Positions 1 through 10,000 of a stretch of DNA of 43,982 bases are shown piece after piece. The translations under genes and the position numbers were made by a program. Numbering within the stretch: position 1 is the stretch's first letter; each line of letters begins with the position of its first letter. The DNA is from Baffinella frigidus (Eukaryota; Cryptophyceae; Cryptomonadales; Baffinellaceae), in NCBI GenBank assembly GCA_026770585.1, contig MU646304.1, positions 2,047,977-2,091,958 of the forward strand, written 5' to 3'. Under the pieces are notes generated by a model. That model was not told where the DNA came from and made no database searches. It saw only the letters and a program-made list of their open reading frames with translations.

Positions 1-18
1 CCCCCCCCCCCCCCCCCC
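1..18. repeat. poly-C run at window edge
   Basis: The window opens with a run of 18 C. The other end is CCCCAAA repeat, so both edges lie in low-complexity DNA. This could be a contig end, but that cannot be told from here. Confidence 0.8.
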
Positions 19-406
19 GCCCGGACCATAGCCGTACGGCGGAGATATGCGCCACGGCCTCTTTGCGCTGCGCCCCACGCGGCGCTCGGTCCGCAGACTG
101 AGGCTGGTCGGCGAGGAGGTGACACGCGACGAACCACACCGGCGCGCGCGTCGAGGCGCCGAGTCGCGCGAAGCCATCCAGGCACCTGTCGGAGAGCGCC
201 CGCCACCCGCAGTTGACAAGTCAGTCGCGAGCCTTGCGGGAGTGCCACCTCAAGCGTGTGCCCGCAGGACCAGGGATGCAGCCGTCTGGCAGCGCACTTG
301 CTGGACAGGCAGGGAGGACGAGGGCAGAGCGCGGTGCAGCGTCAGATCAAGTGCAGCGCAGAGAGCATCTCTTTCCAGAGAGCATCTCTTTTTAGGCAAT
401 CCCTTG

Positions 407-1182
407 CTAAGCAACATTATAACACGTACCGCAACCCATCGTACGTGTGGGCTCGACGAGAGAAGGAATCAAATCGGCCACACGAGCCGCAACGAATGGG
501 AGACTAAATTTAGAACTGTCAGGGGAGAGGGAAGAGAACCTGCAGTCACGGCCGAGGAATGGAAGGGTGCAATGATGAGAGGCGCCCCGCTGGTCCGGCA
601 GCATTCCCACTACCCCGCCGCTCGCGAGGGTTGTCTCCAGCAACTTCATGCTTCCTTTGGCTGGCACGAACGAGCACCGTCCTCCAGAGATTTGACCGCG
701 ATGTTCCAGGACAAGTTGGTCCAGGTACCACAGATGGAGCGGCTTGTACGGTACCACAGCGCCACCAGCGCCGGTATGATGAGCTCGAATGCCCCGAAAT
801 GTGCCGAGACGAGCACGCAGCCCCCCGCTGCAAGATCCTTGGACAGCTCCTCTCCGGAGTCGCGGTCGAGCGTCAAAATTTCCCGGAGCTCTGTCTCTTC
901 AACGGGAAGACGCAAGAAGAGCGCAAGCGCACGTGCCAGATGCAGAGAGCTTTCCTGCACCAGATGATCCACGCTCCCTGGTCGGCACCCCCTCTCCTGG
1001 AGCCCTGCGACAGCAGCCTTGAGCGTGGAGCGCGCTCTGCGGCCTAGCAGGAGCTGGACGACCGGTTTGAGCAGGAAAGGGCAGGGCCAGTGCACGATGC
1101 AGCGCACGGGAAGAAGGCGCAGGAGGAAACGCAACGCGCGGAAAGCACAGCAAGCGGCTGCGTCCACGAGAATAGCGCTCAT
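407..1182 (-). pseudogene. LpxL/HtrB-family lysophospholipid acyltransferase, frame-broken
   Basis: Members of this family transfer an acyl chain to lipid A precursors in bacteria. The start at 1182 opens a frame with a hydrophobic N-terminus. It then shows the family hallmark HFGAFE (an HxxxxE catalytic pair) after AAGGCVLVSA. The next family blocks appear only in another minus-strand frame (757 to about 540): VPYKPLHLWYLDQLVLEHRG, then GVVGMLPDQRG and LPFLGRDCR. These match the Y-R-P, R-G and GMLPDQ-G-PFFGR blocks in order. The frame change falls near 750-765, and the spacing between HxxxxE and VPYKP looks about five residues short. A small frame-breaking deletion therefore seems likelier than an intron, since no GT-AG pair fits. 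After FLGRDCR the match stops near 539 at a possible GT donor (CAG/GTTCTC). No C-terminal exon was found below it. It is either a pseudogene or an assembly error. Family call is firm; the state of the gene is less so. Confidence 0.65.
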
Positions 1183-1199
1183 CCCCCACCCCTTGAAAC

Positions 1200-1800
1200 A
1201 ACCTCCCTTGAAGGGAGTCCCTTCAACCTCCCTTCAATTTTGGCGGCCCGATCCGTACCGAGCGTTTGTTTTTCGGAAGGGCCCGCCTCATGACATACTA
1301 AGACCCTTTTTTGACAGAAAAGGCCCCCTTTCAGTCCTTGGCAGATCCCTTCTACGGATCCGAAAGCAAAAATGCTTTCTCTGCAGATCCCTTCTACGGA
1401 ACGGCGTGTCGTTGGCATATGTTGGGAGCATTTAAAACCTCAAGGACCTAAAGGAACGGCGTGTCGTTGGCATATGTTGGGAGAAATTAAAACCTCAAGG
1501 ACCTAAAGGATCTGCTTTCTCTGCAGTCCTTTCTACGGAAGGGCGTGGCGTTGGGCTATGTTGGGCGAAATTAAAACCTCAAGGACCTAAAGGACGGAAG
1601 GGCGTGTCGAAAGCAAAAATGCTTTCTCTGCAGTCCTTTCTACGGAAGGGCGTGGCGTTGGGCTATGTTGGGAGAAATTAAAACCTAAAGGACCTAAAGG
1701 ACGTTGGCATATGTTGGGAGAAATTCAAACCTAAAGGACCTAAATGGGCGTTTCATTCTGTACAACCTGGGGGAAACCCTTACACATCCACCTCTCTCAC
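1200..1800. repeat. clustered copies of a dispersed repeat (ACGGAAGGGCGTG... type)
   Basis: At least five imperfect copies of a 50-100 bp unit lie between about 1385 and 1745. The core reads GGCGTGTCGTTGGCATATGT followed by TGGGAGAAATTAAAACCT and a CAAGGACCTAAAGGA tail. Spacing is irregular (about 50-107 bp). The same unit recurs at 2449-2566 on this strand and inverted at 40449-40560. No ORF of note. Function unknown. Confidence 0.8.
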
Positions 1801-1811
1801 TCTCTCGCTGA

Positions 1812-2050
1812 TTACTGATTACTGAATTTATTAAAGAGGTTTCGCCGTTTTTGCCTAACCCGTGCCATTACAAGACTATGATCGGTCCATGTTATACCCC
1901 GCTCAGTCTGTCTCCGAGGGATGCTCCCCGAAGATTGGCGCAGATGAAGTAAACGACGAAGAAGAAGGAGAGGTTTGGTAGGTCCACGATTGACAGATTT
2001 GTCAATCCGGTCGCATCGATATAGACCTATCATTCCGGGCGAGGTCGGGT
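1812..2050 (-). repeat. dispersed element copy shared with 38.4 kb
   Basis: Positions 1822-1915 are closely similar to 38391-38480, with blocks such as AAAGAGGTTTCGC, TTGCCTAACCCGTGCC and GATCGGTCCATGTTATACCC. On the minus strand both copies can encode the same short peptide RGITWTD-SLV-ARVRQ, here at the C-terminal part of a 73-codon ORF (2033-1812). It is most likely one end of a transposable element. Element class not recognised. Confidence 0.6.
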
Positions 2051-2448
2051 TCTTGAAAAAGGGAGGAGTTGGATTGGTTAGCCGATCCTCCGATCAGTTA
2101 GCCAGTGCAACTCAGGTCGGCTCCTTCAGGGAGCCGACTCCTCCATCCGGCTGCATGTGGTTGAATTTACCCGCTTGCTGACTTCCTTACATTGGGGGAA
2201 ACCTCTACATGCGTTTGGCTTGACATCTGAGGTATCCGTGGTTGGAGCTCCTGTCAGCTTAACGATGGGATACCATGGGCCTTCAGCCGACTTGCTTTAT
2301 CCTGGTGTGCGTGCGAGCAAGATCCTCTGGATTACCTCAGCGCCCGTTTGAGGATACCCTTTAGCCGGTTCTGCCGCGATCCTCTGTACAGGGGGGCCTT
2401 CATGTGATCCGCAAGGAAGCATGGCCTTTCTACATGACCAGTTCCCGT
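2051..2448. other. no gene seen
   Basis: Only short ORFs without recognisable content. A short direct repeat (GTCGGCTCC..GAGCCGACTCC) near 2115-2135 is also an inverted repeat. Nothing further can be supported. Confidence 0.5.
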
Positions 2449-2566
2449 GTCCGCCTATGTTGGGAGCTCGAAGAACCTAAAGGACCTAGAGAGGGCTTTA
2501 GAGCTACGGAAGGGCGTGTCGTTGGCATATGTTGGGAGAAATTAAAACCTAAAGGACCTAAAGAGG
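2449..2566. repeat. further copy of the GGCGTGTCGTTGGCATATG repeat
   Basis: Contains the ATGTTGGGAG..CCTAAAGGACCTA tail twice and one full core at about 2513-2566. It is the same family as 1385-1745 and, inverted, 40449-40560. Confidence 0.75.
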
Positions 2567-2897
2567 CTTCCCCATCCAGAGCCTCCAGCCGCCGATGTCC
2601 AAAAGCTGTTAACGGCACTCCAGCTGATAAGTCCGATAAGGCCCGATAACGAAGGAATTGCCCGATGTAACAACCCTACCAAGTGCCTCTTGCAAGCTGA
2701 GCGCGACGCCGAGTACTTGAAAGCAGACCGGGGAATGCCCCTGGCGCCGCGGACACCTCTGACGGGGCGGGGGCGCAGCGCGATTTCCGTTGGTGCGATG
2801 CACGGCCGTCCCCTCTCATGATCATCTGGCGTGCTTTTCGCTGGGACCCATGCCGTACTTCCCCAGAGATGCAGAGATGGGGGCGCTCGCACATCTG

Positions 2898-2913
2898 TAG
2901 GTTCTCCGGAGAA
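2898..2913. repeat. perfect palindrome GGTTCTCCGGAGAACC
   Basis: A 16-bp perfect inverted repeat just upstream of the 240-bp direct repeat. It shares the GGAGAAC motif with the hairpins at the start of both repeat copies, so it may be a relic of the same repeat end. Confidence 0.7.
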
Positions 2914-2918
2914 CCCCC

Positions 2919-3157
2919 CTCTGTAGTTATCCAGGGGAGAACTACAGGTTAGAGGTGAGACATGCGGGCGGAGCTCGCGTGTCGGCTGTGTGATTCACTG
3001 ATGAGGAACAGGATTCCTCGCACGGGGGAAGAGATGTCCCCAGATTCCTCCGGGTTCCTCCTGGAGGAACGGAAGGAACCGTGTTCTATAATACTTATAA
3101 GACGTGACTTGTGTAAAGTCACTCCAGGATCCTACATGGGGTAACATCCCCAGACTT
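2919..3157. repeat. 240-bp direct repeat, copy 1, with 60-codon ORF
   Basis: Nearly identical to 3867-4105, offset 948 bp. It begins with the hairpin CTGTAGTT(A/C)TCC-AGG-GGAGAACTACAG and ends at ATCCCCAGAC. A 60-codon plus-strand ORF (2962-3144) translates identically in both copies, but nothing shows that it is expressed. Directly after it, a 60-bp subunit (GGGGTA..CCCCAGACT..CCCCTCACGAGGCT) occurs twice (about 3138-3256). Two direct copies bounding about 700 bp resemble the ends of a small LTR-like (TRIM) element, or a simple segmental duplication. Confidence 0.8.
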
Positions 3158-3257
3158 CCCCTCACGAGGCTATGGGGGGTGAGTGGATGATCCTATTGGG
3201 GTAGTAGCCCCAGACTCCCCCTCACGAGGCTGCGAGGGTGAGTGGATTGTCCTATTT

Positions 3258-3866
3258 GCAGAAACTACGCGTGTAGCAGATGCGAGGGACGTGCGCGGAC
3301 GGCGGCGTGATGCGCGAGTTGTAGTTGGAACTTGTTGACTTGTCGGACGTACCCTTAGACTAACTTAGCTTAAGCTGCCTAATTGTCGGGTCTTGAGGAT
3401 GCGCTTCTTTCTTGGACTTGACCGTGGAGATGGTTGTTGAAGCGGTGGTTCTTGAAGCGCTGACGCCGCGTTTGAGCGTCAGCGCTGAGTGCCGGGGTCG
3501 AGGAGAGCCGCCGGCACGTACGAAGAGGGCGAGGACGTTTGATGGTCGCACGAACATGATGGAGTCGTTCGGAGACGCTGGAGTCGCTCGCCCACGGAGT
3601 AGAGCGCCGGCGTGATGATGCGCGCCAGCGCGAAGGAGTGCCGAGGACCTTGAGCACGAGCGCTGAAGCGGTGCAGCTGTCAGCGTCAGGTGGGAGGGAG
3701 CGCTGGTTTCCCGAACCGGTGAGGCTCTCCCCCCCTTGTGACCCCCCTGCGCAAATGGAGTGCGTAACTGCCGAGCGAGGGGTGCAGGGGTCCGTTGTGG
3801 CACGAGCCGGGGCGGTGTCGTTGCCGCCGGCCTTGAGTGGGCGCGCCGTCGTCCAGGGCTCATAAC
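3258..3866. other. segment between the two 240-bp repeats
   Basis: GC-rich, with overlapping ORFs on both strands (the longest on the minus strand, 3863-3360, 167 codons, Arg/Ser/Pro-rich). None resembles a known protein, so no gene is called. If the flanking repeats are LTR-like, this would be the internal part of a non-autonomous element. Confidence 0.45.
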
Positions 3867-4105
3867 CTCTGTAGTTCTCCAGGGGAGAACTACAGGTTAG
3901 AGGTGAGACATGCGGGCGGAGCTCGCGTGTCGGCTGTGTGATTCACTGATGAGGAACAGGATTCCTCGCACGGGGGAAGAGATGTCCCCAGATTCCTCCG
4001 GGTTCCTCCTGGAGGAACGGAAGGAACCGTGTTCTATAATACTTATAAGACGTGACTTGTGTAAAGTCACTCCAGGATCCTACATGGGGTAATATCCCCA
4101 GACCC
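3867..4105. repeat. 240-bp direct repeat, copy 2
   Basis: Second copy of 2919-3157. The hairpin at 3864-3898 has arms AACCTCTGTAGTTCTCC / GGAGAACTACAGGTT and is better preserved here (TTCTCC, against TTATCC in copy 1). It contains the identical 60-codon ORF at 3910-4092. Confidence 0.85.
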
Positions 4106-4214
4106 CCACACAACAAGACTGTCAAGTATGAGAGATGATGGGGACCGTCGACCAAACTGCTCTCCATCGAAGGAAGCAACGTTGTGAAACTGGAGGGTCA
4201 GACCCGAAAGCAAG

Positions 4215-4335
4215 TACAGGTGTACCTCGCTCATAAGAAAACGCCCCCCCCTAGGACCCTACAGTAGGCCTATGCGCAGGGCTCTATGGTGGTCCTAGGG
4301 GGGGTGCGTTTAATTATGAGCGAGGTACCCCTGTA
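4215..4335. mobile_element. foldback (MITE-like) element, ~121 bp
   Basis: Two arms of about 43 nt pair almost completely around a loop of about 33 nt (4258-4290). The left arm starts TACAGGTGTACCTCGCTCAT and the right arm ends ATGAGCGAGGTACCCCTGTA. The inner arm ends are CCCCCCTAGGACC / GGTCCTAGGGGGG. There is no ORF. Termini TACAGG...CCTGTA suit a small non-autonomous DNA transposon with TA-type target duplication. The class is inferred from structure only. Confidence 0.75.
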
Positions 4336-4601
4336 GGCAGAGGACGGTCGGGTCTGGCTCTGGGATGGACCCCGAGAGGCTGGAGCCGTGCTCAGTTCTA
4401 CCTCTGCTCACTTAATCTGTGTTCCGCGTCAATACATTCAGAGCAGGATTCCGTACAAACGCTCCAGTACAAAGCGCATCTAAATGTATCTGATGAGGAG
4501 CCCAGAAGAACTGAGGCAGCGCTTGGAGTTGCGGTGCGACTTGACCTCTTCGAAACTTTGTACACAACTGTATTACACTCTACATGCTCTCGCGGGCCTC
4601 T

Positions 4602-4830
4602 TCAGGGTGCTGCCGCCACCCCCCCCCCTTCCACCACGCCAGCAACCACCCCCTCCCCTACAGCCACCCCAGCGTCCACCCCCTCCCCTACAGCCATCCC
4701 CGCGTCCAACACCGCCCCTTCCGCCAACCCAGCATCCACCCCCTCCCCGCCACCCACCCCAGCCTCCGCCTCAACCTCTACACCCCCCCCAGCCTCCGAT
4801 GCAAGCCCTTCCGGGACTTTGGCCTTCTGA
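4602..4830 (-). repeat. exon-encoded minisatellite in the TPR protein tail
   Basis: On the minus strand a unit of about 30 bp codes for repeats such as VAVGEGVDAG and VEVEAEAGVGGGEGVDAG, up to the TGA stop at 4602. The repeat stays in frame, consistent with real coding sequence and a length-variable disordered tail. Confidence 0.6.
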
Positions 4831-6982
4831 CCGCCCGGCGGCGCGGTGTCACGCGCGCTCGTGGCTCCCTTGATGGCGTCCTCACTGCGCGTGGCTCCCT
4901 TCTTGGCGGGTGAGCGGCGGGAGGCGGTGCGGGCGGGCGAGCGCGTGGAAGTGGAAGCTTGCGGCGAGACTGCCCCGCTCTTGAGCATCACCTGCCGTCA
5001 CCACACCATCTGGAGGATCAAGGCCAACCGCCGCCGGGGAAACCAGGGAGGTGCATCAAGTTTGTTTCTGGCACGGCCCCCAAGAGTGCGAGCCCAGACA
5101 TGCCGGACGAGATGCCGGTAGCGGGTGGGAACCCAGCACCCAGGCCGGGGAGAGAGATCCTTGGTAGCGGGCCTTTCTGCTCCACGCCATGGATGCACGC
5201 GGTTCATGCCAGGGGCCACGCAAGCTAGAGAAAGAGGGAGAGCGAGAGAGATAGAGAGAACAAGACAGAGAGAGAGAGAGAGCGACAGAGAGAGAGAGAG
5301 AGATAGAGAGAGAGCGAGAGAGAGAGAGAGATCGTGCGTGGTGGTGAGGAAGAGGGAGAGGGGTGTGGGACGGAGGGTGGCATGGGGAGGAGTTGGCAGC
5401 CGTGAGGTGGGTCGGAGGCGGGGCAGGACCTGGGTGACGTTGGGGTCAGGGCGGCCTCCCCAGCGCTGGGAGATCCAGTAGGTGGCGTTGCTCACATTGA
5501 TCTGCGCCCGCGCCTGCCAGCAAACGCCAGGCCATTACTCACACTTTCAGAACGCAACGTTTCGTTTCGTAGTACTAAATGAGTGTGCGTCACGTCCGGT
5601 CTTTTACCCAGAATTTCGGATGCGGGTACACAGTTTAAAATACGACTTGTATCTGAAATTCCGACAAGTGACCTGGCGTGGCAATGCCCTCCATGCTTCA
5701 ACGGGGGCTCACGCAGAACCACATGTACCCAAGTTTGTCTTTGTGGGCCAGTTTGGTGCCAGCCAGCGCCTCTCGTCACCGTACCTGGAGTTGGGTATCC
5801 TGAAGGTGGCGCGCGAAGTGGAGATGGCGATCGTAGAAGTGGAGGGCCTCGACAAAGTGTCCCAGCTTCAGGCACGCGTCCCCTGTTCACACCACCCCTC
5901 ACTCTCACTCGTCCGTCAATCTAGGATGCGGAGGAATGCTGGCAACCGTCCTTGCGATGCGCGGGAGCGACGGCAAGGTTCCTCCCGCATGTGCCTCCTG
6001 CTGCGCAACTTTGCAAACACCTTGCAACATTGCACTTTTCTTGCTAGCAACCACGGGGCCCCTCAGGTGGTAGGCAGATATGTATGTTTGTATGTATGTA
6101 TGCATGCATGTATGCATGCATGCATGCATGCATGCATGTATGTATGTATGTATGCATGTATGTATGCATGTATGTATGTATGTGTGTATGTATGCATGTA
6201 TGTATGCATGTATGTATATACGTATGTATGTATGTATGTATGTATGCATGTATGTATGTATGTATGTATGTATGTATGCATGTATGCATGCATGCATGCA
6301 TGTATGTATGTATGTATGCATGTATGTATGCATGTATGTATGTATGTATGTATGTATGTATGCATGCATGTATGTATGTATGTATGTATGTATGTATGTA
6401 TGCATGTATGTATGCATGTATGTATGTATGTATGTATGTATGTATGCATGCATGTATGTATGTGTGTATGTATGTATGTATGTATGTATGCATGTATGTA
6501 TGTATGTATGTATGTATGTATGCATGTATGTATGTAGGTAGGGAGTTAGGTAGGTAGGTAGGTAGGTAGGTAGGTAGGTAGGTAGGTAGGCAGGCAGGTA
6601 GGTAGGAAGGAAGGTAGGTACGTGGGTGGATGGGCGGGTGGGTGGCAGGGTGGCAGGTAGGAAGGTAGGTAGATGACCAGCGCCGAGGGCAGCCTTCTCG
6701 GCAGAGGCGACGCCAAGGCGATGCTGGTCGACAAGATCGAGGGCGGACGTGAAGCTTGCGGCCGCAGCGTCCACCTGCCAACCAACCCCAGGTCAGTCGC
6801 TTGAGCCGCGAAACCTCGACGCCGCGCTCACCGGCCGATGTCACTCCCCCCTATATCGTTAGCCCCCGGCCGCGGCCATATGAGGTTGAAAAAAAGGAGT
6901 AAAAAAAAGCCCCTGGGGCTGAGCACGGCGGGCGTCGCTGTTTGGACCGCCGACAATGTCCTTCAGGTCAGGCGCGGACCCT

Positions 6983-7019
<37 letters not shown>

Positions 7020-10000
7020 ACACACACTCTCTCTCTCCTTGTCTCTCTCTCTCTCGCTCCCAGCCGGCACCAAGTGGCTGACATGTGCAACGCACGAAGC
7101 ACCTGGTCTGCAAACCTGTGCTGTCCTGCCATGGAGCACACGGCCTTGACTGGGTGTGTCAGTGAAACGGACAGTCAGTCAGGCGGTTGGTCAGCCAAGC
7201 AGGCAGCCAGACAAGAGGTGGATGGCAGAGAGTGGCGACTGAGGGGCTGACTGGCGGGTGCCTTGCAACGCAGGTGGGAATTGCAACGCTGGCAGACAGG
7301 TGGGGCATCGACCTGGCCATCCTGTCGGAGGCCCTCCCCAATCTCGTTCATTGCCAGCGCCGCTGCCGCCCAGTTCGAGCCCGACTGTGCCACCTGGTTT
7401 AGGGGTTAGGGTTTAGGATTTAGGATTGATGGTTTGGGGTTTAGGATTTGGGTTTAGGGCGTAGGGTTTAGGGTTTAGGGTTTAGGGTTTAGGGTTTAGG
7501 GTTGAGAAAGGCACCCTCTCGGCATGCCGGAGCAGCTTGAGCCCTTTCGCAAACTGCTTCAGTGCCACGTACGATACCCCCAGGTTCCTGGATTACGGTT
7601 TAGGGTTTATGGTTTGGGGTGTACGATTTAGGGTTTAGGGTTCAGGGTTTCAGGTTTTAGGAATTAAATTTTCAAAATTGAGGCATGTACCGGCAGGCCT
7701 GGCCCTCGGCCTGGGCATCATCCTGGCGAAGAGACAGCTCAAGATCTTGCTCATGCTCCTTGATCGCCTGCCGTTGAAGGGACAACCGCTAAGATGCCTC
7801 CCCGTGCAAGTCAGGGGGTGACCACCCGGTCATACGCGTTGGGGTGGGCGAGCGAGAGGGGAGGGGGGCGGCACCTGCCGATGCTGCGCGAGCGTCTGGA
7901 ACTCGCACCCGATCTGCCGGTGGCACTCCGCCTGTGCCATGCCAGAGGGGTGAGCCGTCAGCTAGGGTGGGGTAGGCCCCAGCGCACGTCTGGCAGGCGC
8001 GGCTCTGAGACGCTTGCACGGTCCAACCTGCCGGGAAGCGCGCCCTTGGCCGAGGTGGCCACCCCAGATCGCTGGTCGCACCCGAGAGAGGGCCTTGATC
8101 GCCTGTGGTGCTCGCGCGACTCCCGCCACCACTCCCCACGCCCTACGCCCTACGCCCTACACCGCAGCACCCTCGATCGGTGATTGGCACCGCGTGGGTG
8201 CGACCAGCTGGTCGGATCTGCGCGGCCGGTTCCAGGGGAGGGCACCAGAGGGGGTGGCCAGCGCGGGGGAGAGGGACGCACCGCGCTACCCATGCTGATT
8301 GCTGCGCCGCTGCGGGAGATATGGGAGGAAACCAGCGCGGGGGAAAATGGAGCAGGGCGGCAGGATGGGGGGCGCCACCCGCGCTGGTCGCATCGTCACA
8401 GCCGCACCGCATTCCAGGGGCAAACAACAGGGCGGGGCGGAGGGAAGGACGGCGGGGGAGCGGGAAGGCGGGCGGCAGGATTGGTGGGGGGGGGGGCCTG
8501 GGAGGCAAGGTCGCGGCGCTTGTTGGCCACGAGGAGGGCAAAGTTGAGGTGTTCGATGGCCTTGTGGTTGGCCTTCTGCTCTGAGTGCTCTCCCGCCACG
8601 CGCATGTGTGCCACCTGCCCTCCACCACCCAATCCAGCCAACACCCGTCAGTCAGTGCCATCCACCACTCCTCGTTACGTGCAACCCCACACCCTGCTTA
8701 CGGAAGTCGCTTGGCGTGCACCATACCTGCCTACACGCCAGCCAACAGCCAACACCCTCCACCCGGCAGGCACTCCTGGTCACGAGCAACCCACCACTCA
8801 CCCTCCGTCAACCCAGCAACCACCCTCCGTCAGTCATCCCCCCCACCACCACCAGGCATCGCCCGCAACCAGGACATTCGCGCACCTTCCGCTGCCCCAA
8901 CCCCCAGGAACGGGGAGGGGGGGGGGGGGGTAGACGCGCGGGGCCGAGGAGCCCCGGGCCTTGCGGAGGAGGAGCCGACGCAAACCGCGTGTGCCTTCTC
9001 TGCCTATCTTCCCCCACTATCTTCCCCCAGGGAGGAGGAAGAAGGGGGTGCAGACAGGCATGTAGTGGGTCGAAGACAACGAGGCATGCGCTCCGCAGCC
9101 TCCCGGCAGGAAAGGCCTTTCCTCCTCCGCATCGGGGGACGCAGGAGCCCTGCGCGAGCAAGGCGGGCGGGGGGGGGCGGGGTGCAAGAAGCGGGGGGCA
9201 GGGAGGAAGGCGGGGAGGCAGACAGAGAGGGGGCAGGACCTGGACGTTGAAGAGGTCACCCAGGAGATGGAAGGCTGCCTTCGCCCTCAGGTGCCAGTCG
9301 ATGGCCAAGCCTGCAAGACAGGGGGCAGGGAAAGCGTCACTGACAGCCACCAAGTCTTAGTGGCACGCACATATCCGGGCAGCGCAAGGGAGAGCGTGAC
9401 TGCACGCCTCGCACGCGCACGGCGCGAGACATGCCTGGAGGCACGCCTGTCTCCTGAGGGAGGGAAGGGGTCACTGCCAGGCACCAAGGCTTGGTGTGGC
9501 ACGCACAGTTCACTGGTGTGGATCGCCGCAAGGGAGAGCGTGCCTGCCTGCCTCGTACCAAGCCTTGCTGCCACGCGCGCACTCGCTGCCTGCCAGGCGT
9601 GTCTCTCTCGCTTGGTGGCAGGCAGGACAGGCAGGGCGGGGAGGCCTGGGAGGCATGCAGGGCGGGAGGTAGGGCGGGCAGGCGGAGAGACATGGCTGGA
9701 GGCACGGCTGTCTCCCGTGCAGGCAGGCAGGGTGGGCAGGCGGGACGGGAGGCCGCGGACGGGAGGCAGCCATGGCGGGAGGCAGGGAGGTTACAGGAGT
9801 AGGTGCAGAAAGCCACGACACTCTCGCGAATGTACTCCAGCGCCCACCCCGAATACGCCAACCCCAGCCCGCTGCCACCCACCACACGCTCGTGCGTCAG
9901 ACGCTCGCTGTGCCAGAACACTAGCCCCAGCCCGTTGCCAGCCACCACACGGTGGTGTGTCAGACACACGCTGGTGCCAGGCAGTGACGCAGCCCCACCG

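Noticed and set aside
4484-4873. Plus-strand proline-rich ORF
   Set aside because: It is the antisense shadow of the minus-strand terminal exon of the TPR gene.
6084-6844. Long Met-Tyr-Val-Cys / Ile-His-Thr-Tyr ORFs on both strands
   Set aside because: They are translations of the TATG microsatellite, open in all frames; no protein content.
8090-8112. TPR mini-exon AIKALSR after a CACAG acceptor
   Set aside because: Not needed by phase. It resembles the start of exon 7767-7691 (AIKEHEQ) and is better read as an echo.
9900-9990. CRISPR-like spaced repeats (GCCAGCCACCACACG)
   Set aside because: Only two or three imperfect copies in a eukaryotic intron; they are acceptor echoes or a minisatellite.
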